64,000 nucleotides of DNA from Arsenicicoccus bolidensis DSM 15745 (GTDB lineage Bacteria; Actinomycetota; Actinomycetes; Actinomycetales; Dermatophilaceae): NCBI RefSeq assembly GCF_000426385.1, contig NZ_AUFG01000001.1, positions 1-64,000 of the forward strand, written 5' to 3'. The position numbers and the translations under genes are program-made. The notes under the pieces were generated by a model that was not told the DNA's origin, made no database searches, and saw only the letters and a program-made list of their open reading frames with translations. Of the stretch, positions 24,776 through 33,972 are shown piece by piece. Every line of letters starts with the position of its first letter. The first letter of the stretch is position 1.

Positions 24776-26200
24776 TCAGATGCTGAAGTACATCTCGAAC
24801 TCGTAGGGGTGGGGGCGCAGACGCAGCGGCGCCACCTCGTTCTCGGTCTTCCAGTCGATCCAGGTGCGGATCAGGTCCTCGGTGAAGACGTCGCCCTCGA
24901 GCAGGAACTCGTGGTCCTCCTCGAGCGCCTTGAGGACCTCCTCGAGGGTGCAGGGGACCTGCTCGATCTGCTCGTGCTCCTCCGGGGGCAGCTCGTAGAG
25001 GTCCTTGTCGATCGGCTCCGGGGGCTCGATGCGGTTCTTGATGCCGTCCAGGCCGGCCATCAGCTGCGCGGCGAAGGCGAGGTAGGGGTTGGCCGAGGGG
25101 TCCGGGATGCGGAACTCGATGCGCTTGGCCTTGGGGCTCGTGCCCGCGATCGGGATGCGGATGCAGGCCGAGCGGTTGCGGGCGGAGTAGACCAGGTTGA
25201 CCGGAGCCTCGAAGCCCGGCACCAGACGGTGGTAGGAGTTGGCGCTCGGGTTGGTGAACGCCAGCAGCGCCGGGGCGTGCTTGAGCAGGCCGCCGATGTA
25301 CCAGCGAGCGATGTCGGACAGGCCGCCGTAGCCCTGCTCGTCGTAGAAGAGCGGCTTGCCGTCCTTCCACAGGGACTGGTGCGTGTGCATGCCGGACCCG
25401 TTGTCGCCGAAGATCGGCTTGGGCATGAAGGTCGCGGTCTTGCCCTCCTCCCACACGGTGTTCTTGACGACGTACTTGAACTTCATGATGTCGTCGCCCG
25501 AGTGCAGCAGGGTGTTGAACTTGTAGTTGATCTCCTGCTGGCCGGCGGTGCCCACCTCGTGGTGGGAGCGCTCGACCTCCAGGCCGACGCGGTCCAGGTT
25601 GAGGCAGATCTTGTCGCGGGTGTCGGCGAAGTGGTCCACCGGCGGCACCGGGAAGTAGCCACCCTTGAACGCCGTCTTGTAGCCGCGGTTGCCGCCCTCC
25701 TCCTCGCGCCCGGAGTTCCAGGCCGCCTCGATAGAGTCGATCGAGTAGAAGGAGGTCTGCGCGTTGTTGGCGTAGCGCACGTCGTCGAAGACGTAGAACT
25801 CCGCCTCGGCGCCGAAGAACGCGGTGTCGGCGATGCCCGTGGACTTGAGGTAGGTCTCGGCCTTGAGCGCGATGTTGCGCGGGTCGCGGCTGTAGGGCTC
25901 GTCCGTGAACGGGTCCACGATCGAGAAGTTCATGATCAGGGTCTTCTCGACGCGGAAGGGGTCGAGATAGGCCGTCTTGACGTCCGGCAGCAGCTTCATG
26001 TCGGACTCGTGGATCGCCTGGAACCCGCGGATCGAGGACCCGTCGAAGGCCTGGCCCTCCGTGAAGAAGTCCTCGTCGAGCGTCTGGGCCGGCACGTTGA
26101 AGTGCTGCATCACGCCCGGCAGGTCACAGAACCGGATGTCGACGAACTTGACGTCCTCGTCCTTGATGAAAGTCAGGACCTCTTCAGGGGTGCTGAACAC
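24776..26200 (-). CDS. glnA1: Glutamine synthetase, type I beta
   Basis: The 474-residue enzyme makes glutamine from glutamate, ammonia and ATP. It has the full GSI set: the metal site [48 protein letters not shown] and [17 protein letters not shown]. The adenylylation loop DLYELPPEE is intact with tyrosine at about residue 402, the target of GlnE in this window. GTG 26200 follows AGGAGGA with ideal spacing. The promoter (TACCTT near 26255-26250) is covered upstream by a four-half-site GlnR operator, so nitrogen limitation should switch it on. It diverges from an RDD protein. Confidence 0.96.
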   Translation of the reverse strand: MFSTPEEVLTFIKDEDVKFVDIRFCDLPGVMQHFNVPAQTLDEDFFTEGQAFDGSSIRGFQAIHESDMKLLPDVKTAYLDPFRVEKTLIMNFSIVDPFTDEPYSRDPRNIALKAETYLKSTGIADTAFFGAEAEFYVFDDVRYANNAQTSFYSIDSIEAAWNSGREEEGGNRGYKTAFKGGYFPVPPVDHFADTRDKICLNLDRVGLEVERSHHEVGTAGQQEINYKFNTLLHSGDDIMKFKYVVKNTVWEEGKTATFMPKPIFGDNGSGMHTHQSLWKDGKPLFYDEQGYGGLSDIARWYIGGLLKHAPALLAFTNPSANSYHRLVPGFEAPVNLVYSARNRSACIRIPIAGTSPKAKRIEFRIPDPSANPYLAFAAQLMAGLDGIKNRIEPPEPIDKDLYELPPEEHEQIEQVPCTLEEVLKALEEDHEFLLEGDVFTEDLIRTWIDWKTENEVAPLRLRPHPYEFEMYFSI

Positions 26201-26265
26201 ATCGTCCTCCTGTGTGTCGTCGGCCCGACTGGCCGACCTGTTGCCCACCAAGGTACGGGCAGGCC

Positions 26266-26303
26266 GTTACCCGACCATGACTCCAATGTTTCCCGCGTGT
26301 TAC
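26266..26303 (-). promoter_or_regulatory. GlnR operator of glnA1 (four half-sites)
   Basis: Read on the minus strand: GTAAC (26303-26299), GAAAC (26292-26288), GTCAT (26281-26277) and GTAAC (26270-26266), each separated by exactly 6 bp. Three of four match the alternating GTNAC/GNAAC half-sites of the actinobacterial GlnR box; the third differs in its last base. The box ends 10 bp before the -10 hexamer of glnA1. Confidence 0.85.
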
Positions 26304-26345
26304 ACGCTGTCCAGCCGAACCCCGCCCGGCAGGTAGCCTGAGCCG

Positions 26346-26810
26346 GTGGTGGATCGCAGGGACGTCGGTGGCTGGCTCGAGGGACCGGGTCAGCTGACCC
26401 AGCAGGGCGCGTATGCCGGGGAGCGCCTCGGCCTCCCCGCGTCGGGGCCAGGCGCCATGGCACCGCTCGGACGCCGCGTGCTGGCCCTGCTCGTCGACTG
26501 GCTGCTGTGCTGCGCCATCGCCATCGGGTTGTTCCGCATGCCGGTCGGCGCCACCGGACTGGACTCGTTCATCCCGCTCGCCGTGTTCGCCGTCGAGAAC
26601 GTCCTGCTCGTCGGCACCGCCGGCTGCACGATCGGCCACCGCCTGCTCGGCCTGCACGTCCGCCGCGCCGCCGGAGGGCCGCTGGGCGTCGTGGGCGCCG
26701 CGCTGCGGACCCTGCTGCTCCTGCTGGTCATCCCGCCCGTGGTGTGGGACGGCGACGGCCGGGGCCTGCACGACAAGGCCGTCGGCAGCGTCATCGTCCG
26801 CACCCGCTGA
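26346..26810 (+). CDS. RDD-family membrane protein
   Basis: A 154-residue protein with three hydrophobic segments. RRVLALLVDWLLCC carries the arginine and aspartate that name the RDD family, and TIGHRLLGLHVRR and GLHDKAVGSVIV are its other conserved blocks. The function is unproven; some RDD proteins act as ion exchangers. An RDD gene beside glnA1 is a common actinobacterial arrangement. The start GTG 26346 lies 6 nt after TAGCCT (26334-26339), so the mRNA is probably leaderless. Confidence 0.82.
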   Translation: MVDRRDVGGWLEGPGQLTQQGAYAGERLGLPASGPGAMAPLGRRVLALLVDWLLCCAIAIGLFRMPVGATGLDSFIPLAVFAVENVLLVGTAGCTIGHRLLGLHVRRAAGGPLGVVGAALRTLLLLLVIPPVVWDGDGRGLHDKAVGSVIVRTR

Positions 26811-26841
26811 CCTGAGCGTCTCTCGTCGCGTCCCGCGTCCA

Positions 26842-26898
26842 GCGTCTCTGGTTGCGTCCCGCGTCTCTGGTTGCGTCCCGCGTCTCTGGTTGCGTCCT
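26842..26898. repeat. 19-bp tandem repeat, three copies
   Basis: Units at 26842-26860, 26861-26879 and 26880-26898 read GCGTCTCTGGTTGCGTCCC, the last differing only at the end. It lies in the 431-bp spacer after the RDD gene and runs straight into a large palindrome. Confidence 0.9.
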
Positions 26899-26928
26899 CC
26901 GTCTCGTGCTGCAGCACGAGACGGAGGA
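26895..26928. terminator. 34-bp perfect palindrome after the RDD gene
   Basis: The two 17-base halves are exact reverse complements centred on CTGCAG. As RNA it gives a very strong hairpin. It lies 85 bp after the RDD stop and may end transcription in both directions, or be part of a small mobile or regulatory repeat. Confidence 0.6.
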
Positions 26929-26985
26929 TGGTGGCTGAGACGGGCGCTGGTCGTGCAGACGGGAACTGATCGTGCAGACGGTTGA

Positions 26986-27250
26986 GGGCCGCCCCCCGTA
27001 CCTCGGGACGACCCTCAACCTGCGCATACGTCTCTCGTCAGCGACCTGCCTGACTCGGTCGCTTCCTCGGACTCCGCTACGGCCGAGGGCCCCAGGCTCG
27101 TTCCTCGCCCAGGGCCCTTAACCTCCGCATACGTCTCTCGTCAGCGACCTGCCTGACCTGGTCCCTTCCTCGGACTCCGCTACGGCCGAGAGCTGCCCCT
27201 CGTACCTCGGGACGACCCGCAACCTCCACATACGTCCTTCGTCAGCGACC
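26986..27250. repeat. Diverged direct repeats of about 100 bp, plus shorter inverted repeats
   Basis: Blocks starting at 27024, 27127 and 27228 share (G/A)CATACGTC followed by TCGTCAGCGACC. The first two also share the stretch ending CCGCTACGGCCGAG, at a spacing of about 103 bp. The phrase CGTACCTCGGGACGACCC occurs at about 26996 and again at about 27200. Arms GGTTGAGGG and CCCTCAACC (near 26980 and 27012) could pair. No open reading frame of quality is seen; the third copy runs into the end of the DUF4191 gene. Confidence 0.75.
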
Positions 27251-28039
27251 GCGCATGCCCTTGCGATCCACGCGCGCCCTCGTCGGGTCCATCCCCGCCG
27301 GGACGCCGGCGCCGGCGCCCGTCATGGCCTTCAGGCGCTTGTTGACGACCGCGACCTCCTCCTTGGTCAGCACCGGCTTCAGGCGCTGCACCTTGGAGGC
27401 GAGCTTGCGCACGGGCACGACCTCGACGTCACCGGTCTGCCCCTCCGCCTCCGCATCCCCGACCCGCATCAGGTGCACGGGCGAGCCGGACGCGAGGCGC
27501 TCGACCTTGCGACGCTCCTCGACCAGGAGCTTCTTGGCGCGGGCCGTCGGACCCTCGGCGACGAGCACGACGCCGGGACGACCCACCGCGCGATACAGCG
27601 TGGCGACGTTGGTGTAGTCCTGCCCCTTGGGTCGCCCGTCCGCGGCGATGGGCTGCTGCTCGATGAACCAGCCGCCGCGGCGGATGGAGGACAGCGCGGC
27701 CATGGTCGCACCGGGCTTGCCCTCGATCATCGAGTAGGCGCCGCGGTCCGTACGGCGGCTCATCACGATCATCGCGGCCAGCGCGGCGAGCGGGATGCCG
27801 AGGAACAGGAAGTACCAGGGGTGCCCCACCAGGAAGCCGATGGCCACCATGACGAGCAGGGTCAGCAGCGCCGCGCCGACCATCCACTGCGTGATCTTGG
27901 GATCCACCTGCTTGGCGAAGCCGTACGCCTGCTTCATCTGAGCGATGCGCCCGGGCTTGTTGGGGTCCTTGGGCTGCTTGGGCGCCTTGTTGCGCCCGAA
28001 CCGGGACGCCTTCGTGCTGCCGGATGCTTCTCGTGCCAT
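27242..28039 (-). CDS. DUF4191 membrane protein
   Basis: The 265-residue protein has a basic N-terminal tail, two membrane helices (about 52-75 and 78-92) and a cytoplasmic domain with GRPGVVLVAEGPTARAKKLLVEERRKVERL. This is the actinobacteria-specific DUF4191 family, usually found beside lipA as here. Its function is unknown; the location suggests a link to lipoate metabolism but nothing more. ATG 28039 lies 7 nt after TAAGAT (28052-28047), the leaderless pattern. The C terminus overlaps the end of a spacer repeat. Confidence 0.85.
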   Translation of the reverse strand: MAREASGSTKASRFGRNKAPKQPKDPNKPGRIAQMKQAYGFAKQVDPKITQWMVGAALLTLLVMVAIGFLVGHPWYFLFLGIPLAALAAMIVMSRRTDRGAYSMIEGKPGATMAALSSIRRGGWFIEQQPIAADGRPKGQDYTNVATLYRAVGRPGVVLVAEGPTARAKKLLVEERRKVERLASGSPVHLMRVGDAEAEGQTGDVEVVPVRKLASKVQRLKPVLTKEEVAVVNKRLKAMTGAGAGVPAGMDPTRARVDRKGMRGR

Positions 28040-28081
28040 GAGGCGGATCTTACCGTTCTGTGGGGGTTGGCTCGGGGGACG

Positions 28082-29092
28082 TCAGCGCTGCGCGAGCAGC
28101 GAGGACGCCTCCTGGCGAGTGGTCTGGTCGGCGGCGTCGGAGAGGTGCGACAGGTGCTCGGGCAGCGGACGGCCGAACTCCCGCATGGCCTGGCTGTAGA
28201 GCTTGCCCGACCGGTAGGACGAGCGCACCAGGGGGCCGGCCATGACGGCCTTCATCCCGCGGTCGAGGGCCAGGTCGCGCCAGTGCACGAACTCCTCGGG
28301 CTTGACCCAGCGGTCGATGGGGTGGTGCAGCTTGGACGGCCGGAGGTACTGCGTGATGGTCAGGACGTGGCAGCCCGCGTCGACCAGGTCTCCGATGGCC
28401 TGCTCGATCTCCTGCTCCTCCTCACCCATGCCGAGGATGAGGTTGGACTTGGTGATGAGGCCGGCGTCCTGCGCCATGGAGAGCACCCGAAGCGACTTGT
28501 CGTAGGTGAACGCCGGGCGGATGCGCTTGAAGATGCGCGGGACGGTCTCGAGGTTGTGCGCGAACACCTCGGGGCGGGCGTCGAAGACCTGGCCGACCAG
28601 CTCGGGCTTGGCGCCGAAGTCCGGCGGCAGGATCTCGACCCCGGTCGTGGGGTTGAGCCGGTGGATCTCGCGGATCGTCTCGGCATACAGCCAGGCCGCC
28701 CCGTCGGGCTGGTCGTCGCGTGCGACGCCGGTCACGGTCGCGTAGCGCAGCTGCATGGTCGCGATGTTCTGCGCGACCTTGGTCGGCTCGCCGCGGTCCA
28801 GCTCGGTGGGGCGTCCGGTCGCGATGTCGCAGAAGTCGCAGCGGCGGGTGCACACATCACCGCCGATGAGGAAGGTCGCCTCCCGGTCCTCCCAGCACTC
28901 GAAGATGTTGGGGCAGGACGCCTCCTGGCACACCGTGTGCAGGCCCTGGCCCTTGACGCGCGACTGCATCTGGGAGTACTCGGGCCCCATCTTGGCCGTC
29001 GTTCGGATCCAGCTCGGCTTGCGCTCGATGGGGGTCTCCGCGTTGCGCGCCTCGACGCGCAACATGCGACGACCCTCCGGTGCGACGGTCAT
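28082..29092 (-). CDS. lipA: Lipoyl synthase
   Basis: The 336-residue radical SAM enzyme inserts two sulfurs into octanoyl groups on E2 and GcvH proteins. The auxiliary cluster cysteines are C55, C60 and C66 ([12 protein letters not shown]) and the radical SAM cysteines C81, C85 and C88 (CTRRCDFC). The C-terminal RSSYRSG, with the serine ligand of the auxiliary cluster, is present. AAGGAG lies 4 nt before ATG. lipB is 0.7 kb away, and its likely substrates SucB and the GcvT partner pathway are in the window. Confidence 0.96.
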   Translation of the reverse strand: MTVAPEGRRMLRVEARNAETPIERKPSWIRTTAKMGPEYSQMQSRVKGQGLHTVCQEASCPNIFECWEDREATFLIGGDVCTRRCDFCDIATGRPTELDRGEPTKVAQNIATMQLRYATVTGVARDDQPDGAAWLYAETIREIHRLNPTTGVEILPPDFGAKPELVGQVFDARPEVFAHNLETVPRIFKRIRPAFTYDKSLRVLSMAQDAGLITKSNLILGMGEEEQEIEQAIGDLVDAGCHVLTITQYLRPSKLHHPIDRWVKPEEFVHWRDLALDRGMKAVMAGPLVRSSYRSGKLYSQAMREFGRPLPEHLSHLSDAADQTTRQEASSLLAQR

Positions 29093-29273
29093 GGTGCTCC
29101 TTGCGATCGTGTGCGTCAGGCCGTATGCCGACCCCTAGCAACGGGCCGCGTCCGGGGTGCGGGGGCGACCGTTCCCACAGGGTACGCCGCGCCACGGACA
29201 CACCCCCAATGCAGCGGTGCCGGCACGGCGGGGTCCGGATGTGCGAGCGCTGCACCAGGGCTACCGTGAACGC

Positions 29274-29801
29274 ATGCCGACCCCACCCGCAGACCCGCAG
29301 ACCGAGCTCGTCGAGGCGTTCTGGACCGAGGCTCGGGTGCGCTCCGGCCTCGCCGGGGAGGAGATCTATCAGGGGGTCTCCTCGTCCGCGGTCCTGCGCC
29401 CGCCCGCCTGGTCCTTCGGGGACACCCGTGAGATGGCCGACGAGCTGTGTGCGCTGGTCCTGTCCGGGCGCAAGACCACGACGTCGTCACCGGCCTGGGC
29501 CTACGACGCCTACGACGGTGACGGTCACGGCGAGCCGATGCCCGAGGCAGGGTCCGTCACCATCCTTTGCGACGGTTCCGGATCGCCCCGGGCGGTGCTG
29601 CGCACGACGCGCGTGCGCGTCGTGCCCTTCGACGAGGTGGAGGCGGCTCATGCCTGGGCCGAGGGCGAAGGTGACGGGAGCCTTGACGGCTGGCGCGCGG
29701 GTCACCAGGACTTCTTCACCCGTGTCGACGACGGTAGTCACCCGTTCGCGGCGGACATGCCGGTCGTCCTCGAGGAGTTCGAGGTGCTCGCCCGCGCGTA
29801 G
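29274..29801 (+). CDS. ASCH-domain protein
   Basis: The 175-residue protein matches the ASCH fold (PUA-like RNA-binding barrel): FGDTREMADELCALVLSGRKTTTSS, then AGSVTILCDGSGSPRAVLRTTRVRVVPFDEV and a C-terminal DMPVVLEEFEVL. Members are thought to bind RNA or nucleosides; some hydrolyse acetylated cytidine. ATG 29274 sits 6 nt after TACCGT (29262-29267), so it is probably leaderless. It converges with lipB, with only 12 bp between stop codons and no room for a separate terminator. Confidence 0.82.
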   Translation: MPTPPADPQTELVEAFWTEARVRSGLAGEEIYQGVSSSAVLRPPAWSFGDTREMADELCALVLSGRKTTTSSPAWAYDAYDGDGHGEPMPEAGSVTILCDGSGSPRAVLRTTRVRVVPFDEVEAAHAWAEGEGDGSLDGWRAGHQDFFTRVDDGSHPFAADMPVVLEEFEVLARA

Positions 29802-29813
29802 GCGGGCGCGTCG

Positions 29814-30524
29814 TCAGTGCAGGAGCTCGGGCAGCGGCGTCGTGCCGGTGACCGTGCCACGCTGGCGGGCCGCCTCGACCGCCTGGGCGGTCGTCATGTC
29901 GAACACGCGGGCGAGGTGCCGCTCGGCGAGGGGCAGGACCTCCTGCACGGTGACGTCCCGGTCGAGCTCGCGGGACAACGAGGTGACCCCGGCGTCGGCG
30001 ATGCCGCACGGCACGATCACCTGCGCCCAGGACAGGTCGCAGTCCGCGTTGAGCGCGAAGCCGTGCATCGTCACGTCCCGGCTGACCCGGATCCCGATCG
30101 CCCCGATCTTGCGGTCGCCACCACGATCGTCGGCCATGACCCAGACGCCGCTGCGCCCGGCGACGCGGGCGGTCTCGACGCCGAGGTCGGCGCAGACCCC
30201 CATCATCATGTCCTCGAGGCGGCGCACGTGCGCCACGACGTCGCGGTTGCTGGGCAGGTGGACGATCGGGTAGCCGACCAGCTGCCCGGGGCCGTGCCAG
30301 GTGATCTTGCCTCCCCGGTCGACGTCGATGACCGGGGTGCCGTCGAACGGCCGCTCGTGCGGCTCGGTGCGCTTGCCCGCGGTGTAGACCCGCCGGTGCT
30401 CCAGCAGGAGCGTCGTGTCGGGGATCGCGCGGGCCACGACCTGCGCGTGGACCTCCCGCTGGTGGTCCCAGGCCTGCTGGTAGTCGACCAGGTCCGGCGC
30501 GAAGCCCAGGTGCTCGAAACGCAT
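29814..30524 (-). CDS. lipB: Octanoyltransferase
   Basis: The 236-residue enzyme moves octanoate from acyl carrier protein to E2/GcvH lysines. [40 protein letters not shown] and the catalytic region [23 protein letters not shown] followed by [12 protein letters not shown] are present, with the catalytic Lys and Cys in these blocks. ATG 30524 lies 6 nt after TATCGT (30536-30531). It is separated from lipA by the convergent ASCH gene, an unusual break in the lipB-lipA order. Confidence 0.95.
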   Translation of the reverse strand: MRFEHLGFAPDLVDYQQAWDHQREVHAQVVARAIPDTTLLLEHRRVYTAGKRTEPHERPFDGTPVIDVDRGGKITWHGPGQLVGYPIVHLPSNRDVVAHVRRLEDMMMGVCADLGVETARVAGRSGVWVMADDRGGDRKIGAIGIRVSRDVTMHGFALNADCDLSWAQVIVPCGIADAGVTSLSRELDRDVTVQEVLPLAERHLARVFDMTTAQAVEAARQRGTVTGTTPLPELLH

Positions 30525-30678
30525 GCCCCCACGATACGACCGCGTGACGACTCCTTCGTCCACAGGCGTTGAACGTTCACAACCCCGCCTGTGGATGACG
30601 GCCGGGGTGGTCGTCCGGGAGGAGACAAGGTGTGGGTCGAGGGGGACGGACCTCTTCGTGGCAGGCAGGAGGGCTCCC

Positions 30679-32424
30679 ATGGCCAGGCCCGCAGTTCCCG
30701 GGTATGACGTCCAGGGCGTCCTCGGGGGCGGCGCCGCGAGCGTGGTGTGGCGCGGCGAACGCCTCTCCGACGGACGTGCGGTCGCGCTCAAGGTGTCGCG
30801 CGAGCCCCTGCGACCCGACGACCCCTGGCAGGTCAAGGGGTGGTCGACGGCACCGCGGGACGCGGAGAGCGTCCTGGCCGAGCTGGAGTGGCTGAGGCAG
30901 GTCCACCATCCCGGCGTCGTCGAGCTCCTCGACGCGATGGTCCTGGAGGACCAGCGGATCGTCGTGGTGCTGACGCTGGCGGAGGGCGGCTCCCTGTCCG
31001 ACCTCGTCCGTTCACGCGGCCACCTCACCCCCGCGGAGGTGACGGCGGTGCTGCTGGGTCTCGCCACGACGATCCGAGACCTGCACGCCGCCCGCCTGGT
31101 CCACGGCGACCTGTCACCCGGCAACGTGCTGCTCGACGCGACCGGGAAGCCGCTCGTGGGCGACCTCGGGACCCTCAGCGCCTTCGACGAGGCGGTCGAC
31201 GATCCGTGGGGGACGACCGGATTCGTCGCACCGGACATCGTGGCCGGTGGCGAGCCTGCGCCGTCCTCCGACGTGTACTCGCTGGGCGCCCTCGCGTGGT
31301 ACGCCCTCGTCGGTGAGGCCCGCCCCGCGGCCACGGACCCGCGCGAGCTCGATGCCCGGGTCCCCGGCACGCCCGCCGGGCTGCTGGACGTCGTGCGGGC
31401 CTGCCTGTCCCCACGCCCAGGTGACCGACCAGAGGTGGCGGAGCTGGTCGAGTCCCTGACCGCGCTCGTGTCGTCCCCGGTGGAGGTCAGCCCGGTCGAC
31501 CGCCCCGAGGACGTCACCCGGCGGGTGCGGGAGCAGGCCGCCGAGCAGGAGCGGGCACTCACCCGTGCCAGGGTGCGAGCCGCGCACCTCGAGGAGGCCC
31601 GACGCAAGGCAGCACGGCCGCGACTGCTCTCCCGACGCGCGCTGGCCCTGTCGATCGCGGTCGGGCTGGTGCTCGGCGTCCTCGGCGGTCGCTGGTGGCT
31701 GGACCGGCGAGACGCGCACGCGGCCGCCGCATCTCGCCCCGTCGCGGCTGCGACGCAACGCCCGTCGGGCACCCCTGCGTCAGCCTCCACACCTGCCCGT
31801 CCCGCCCAAGCCGCCGCTGCACCTGGCCGCTCGGACCCCGTCACCACGGCTCCCGCGACCTCGGGCCCCACCACGCGCCCCGGCAGCACTGGCCCGGCGC
31901 CCACCAGCCCGGCGACCGCCAGCCCGCCGGCCGCGAGCCAGTCGACCGCCAGCCCGTTGGCGGGCACGTCGGCCGCACCCCCCGCCGGGGGCGCCTCCTC
32001 GCGGGCGTCCGGACCATCGGGGGCCGTCTCGACCGATCCCCGGGCCGTGCTCCAGGACCTTCTCGATGCGCGCGCCTCAGCGCTCATGGCCCGTGACGTC
32101 GGGGCGCTCCGATCGGCCGACGCCGACGGGTCGTGGGCCCGCCGGAACGACGAGACGGCCGTCGCGGAGCTGCGACGACGGGGCCAGACGCAGCGGGGCG
32201 TCCGGTTCGTCGTGGAGCAGGCACGAACCGTCCGCATCGACGGGGGAGCGGCGACCGTGCGGGCCTCCGTCCGGCTGGACGACTACACCTGGACCGAGCC
32301 CGGGTCGCCGACGCGGACGGCGTCAGGTCATGCGGCTACTGCCGCGGACTACCACCTGCGCAGGACGAGGGAGGGCTGGCGGCTCGACGGCATCGCCGAG
32401 GCACCCGCCGTCGTGGGCCGGTGA
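30679..32424 (+). CDS. Membrane serine/threonine protein kinase
   Basis: The 581-residue protein has an N-terminal kinase domain (about 8-265), one membrane helix (about 322-342), a long Ala/Pro/Ser/Thr-rich linker and a C-terminal outer domain of about 120 residues. Catalytic lysine 38 is in VALKV. The catalytic loop is HGDLSPGN (about 142-149), the HRD arginine being glycine, and the DFG motif is DLG. The activation segment ends FVAPDIV. HGD-type kinases are usually active but not RD-regulated. The outer domain resembles SnoaL-like or ligand-binding folds only loosely. AGGAGGG lies 5 nt before ATG. The target proteins are unknown. Confidence 0.82.
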   Translation: MARPAVPGYDVQGVLGGGAASVVWRGERLSDGRAVALKVSREPLRPDDPWQVKGWSTAPRDAESVLAELEWLRQVHHPGVVELLDAMVLEDQRIVVVLTLAEGGSLSDLVRSRGHLTPAEVTAVLLGLATTIRDLHAARLVHGDLSPGNVLLDATGKPLVGDLGTLSAFDEAVDDPWGTTGFVAPDIVAGGEPAPSSDVYSLGALAWYALVGEARPAATDPRELDARVPGTPAGLLDVVRACLSPRPGDRPEVAELVESLTALVSSPVEVSPVDRPEDVTRRVREQAAEQERALTRARVRAAHLEEARRKAARPRLLSRRALALSIAVGLVLGVLGGRWWLDRRDAHAAAASRPVAAATQRPSGTPASASTPARPAQAAAAPGRSDPVTTAPATSGPTTRPGSTGPAPTSPATASPPAASQSTASPLAGTSAAPPAGGASSRASGPSGAVSTDPRAVLQDLLDARASALMARDVGALRSADADGSWARRNDETAVAELRRRGQTQRGVRFVVEQARTVRIDGGAATVRASVRLDDYTWTEPGSPTRTASGHAATAADYHLRRTREGWRLDGIAEAPAVVGR

Positions 32425-32510
32425 ACCCGTGAGCCTTGCGGGCTCACGGCTAGCTCAGGGGAACGGGCCTACGGTGGAGACGTCGGGACCAACGACCGTC
32501 GGGGGAGATC

Positions 32511-32879
32511 ATGAGAGTCGCACGCGCACTGCTGTTCCTGGCCGTGGGAGCCCTGGTCTGGGCGATCTGGCTGTCCTGGGGGTTCGACGGCACCTATCCC
32601 GCCTGGCAGGTGGCCGCCTGCGGGATCACGGCGGTCGCGGCGACCGCGCTGGGGGCCTGGCGCCTCGGTCCGGTTCCGGCCGTCCTGGAGGTCGCCCTGC
32701 CCATGGCGGTCGGCCTCACGGGCGCCTGGACCCTGTGGGCGCGGGCCGACGAGACGGGGCTCTACGCCGTGGGCGCGATCCTCATGGCCCTCGGCACGGG
32801 CGTCGGGTTGTCCGCCGTGGCGGCGATCGCCTCGATCGTCGGGCGTCGCAGCGGGGTCGGCAGTCACGCTCGAGGCTGA
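32511..32879 (+). CDS. Small four-helix membrane protein, unknown
   Basis: A 122-residue protein with four hydrophobic segments (about 5-22, 32-50, 55-75, 83-108) and a short arginine-rich tail. No family was recognised. GGGGGAG lies 3 nt before the ATG, and TACGGT (32470-32475) is a candidate -10. It follows the kinase by 86 bp on the same strand. Its stop codon is embedded in the first unit of a heptamer repeat. Confidence 0.6.
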   Translation: MRVARALLFLAVGALVWAIWLSWGFDGTYPAWQVAACGITAVAATALGAWRLGPVPAVLEVALPMAVGLTGAWTLWARADETGLYAVGAILMALGTGVGLSAVAAIASIVGRRSGVGSHARG

Positions 32880-32957
32880 GGGCTGAGGGCTGAGGGCTGA
32901 GGGCTGAGGGCTGAGGGCTGAGGGCAGAGGGCAGAGGGCAGAGGGCAGAGGGCAGAG
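32876..32957. repeat. Heptamer array: 7 x CTGAGGG then 4 x CAGAGGG
   Basis: Exact 7-bp units run from 32876 to 32952 with a 5-bp remnant. The TGA of the first unit is the stop codon of the small membrane protein. The plus strand carries GGG runs every 7 bases, a strong G-quadruplex pattern; the minus strand is a C-rich, unstructured tract just downstream of the epimerase stop. Pure short repeats of this kind are prone to slippage. Confidence 0.95.
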
Positions 32958-32972
32958 CCTGAGGCGCCTGGG

Positions 32973-33890
32973 TCAGGCGCGGACCGTGAGGTCGTGCCAA
33001 GGACTCGCCACCTGGCGCACGGCATCCTCGACCCGGGCGTGGCGCCATACGAAGCCGGTCTGCTCGAGCACCCCTGGTCGGATCAGCTGGCTGCCGAGGA
33101 TGTCGTCGGCCAGCTCGCCCAGCGCGAGCCGCAAGGCCGTCGCGGGCGCGGGGACGAACGCAGGACGGCCGAGGGCACGAGCCAGGGCCATCGCGATGTC
33201 GCCCTGCCGGGCGCTGCCCGGGGCGACGAGGTTGACCGGACCATGGACCTCGGTGTCGATCATATGCAGGAGCGCCCGCACCTCGTCCTCCATCGAGATC
33301 CACGGCCACCACTGGCGCCCGCTGCCGATGGGTCCCCCGAGCCCGAGGCGAGCCAGGGGGAGGAGCGGGCCGAGGGCGCCGCCCTCGGCCGACAGGACCA
33401 GACCGGTGCGGGCGAGCGTGACCCGACGACCGTTCGTCTGCGCCGCGCAGGCCTCGAGCTCCCAGGCCTTGACGACCTCGGCCAGGAAGGTGTGGCCCGG
33501 GGCACTCGCCTCGGTCAGCTCCTCCTCGCCGCGGTCGCTGCCATAGATCCCGACCGCGGAGGCGTTGAGGAGCGGCACCTGGTCGCCGAGACGGTCGAGG
33601 TGCCGGACGAGCGTTCGCGTGGTGCTCGTGCGGCTGGTGAGGAGCTCTCGCTTGTAGCGCGAGGTCCAGCGCCGCGCGACCGGGGCACCCGACAGGTTGA
33701 CCACGGCATCGACGGGCTCGACCCCGTCGAGGTCGATGTGCCCGGCCGTCGGGTCCCATCGGATCTCGTCGGCGCTCGACGGCGGTCGGCGCACCAGCCG
33801 GATCACCTGGTCGCCACGGGCGGCCAGGGCGGTGCGCAGCTCGGTGCCGATCAGGCCGCTGGCGCCGCTGACCAGGATTCGTCGTGCCAC
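32973..33890 (-). CDS. TIGR01777-family NAD(P)-dependent epimerase
   Basis: The 305-residue protein is an atypical short-chain dehydrogenase: RILVSGASGLIGTELRTAL forms the Rossmann nucleotide loop, VDAVVNLSGAPVARRWT is the family signature, and the C-terminal DUF1731-like part ends with the conserved WRHARVEDAV. Substrates are unknown; the group is often called sugar nucleotide epimerase without proof. GTG 33890 is preceded by GGGAGG at 6 nt, and a longer frame would cross a strong terminator. Confidence 0.85.
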   Translation of the reverse strand: MARRILVSGASGLIGTELRTALAARGDQVIRLVRRPPSSADEIRWDPTAGHIDLDGVEPVDAVVNLSGAPVARRWTSRYKRELLTSRTSTTRTLVRHLDRLGDQVPLLNASAVGIYGSDRGEEELTEASAPGHTFLAEVVKAWELEACAAQTNGRRVTLARTGLVLSAEGGALGPLLPLARLGLGGPIGSGRQWWPWISMEDEVRALLHMIDTEVHGPVNLVAPGSARQGDIAMALARALGRPAFVPAPATALRLALGELADDILGSQLIRPGVLEQTGFVWRHARVEDAVRQVASPWHDLTVRA

Positions 33891-33923
33891 GGGGTGCCTC
33901 CCAGGTGTCAGGTGCAGAGATGG

Positions 33924-33962
33924 CTGCGGGCCGTGACCACCGGTGGTGATCACGGCCCGCAG
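33924..33962 (-). terminator. Strong hairpin after sucB
   Basis: CTGCGGGCCGTGA (33924-33936) pairs with TCACGGCCCGCAG (33950-33962); the loop contains a further 5-bp stem CCACC/GGTGG. It lies 10 bp after the sucB stop and before the epimerase start. Confidence 0.8.
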
Positions 33963-33972
33963 ACAGGGTGGG

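Noticed and set aside
26895-26928. Transposon end or IS terminal repeat
   Set aside because: No transposase, no matching second end and no target duplication were seen; only the palindrome is reported.
27473-29269. Very long plus-strand frame over DUF4191 and lipA
   Set aside because: It is the complement of two certain minus-strand genes, a common high-GC shadow.
32876-32957. Short regular repeats that could suggest a CRISPR array
   Set aside because: Units are 7 bp with no spacers and there are no cas genes; it is a simple heptamer repeat.
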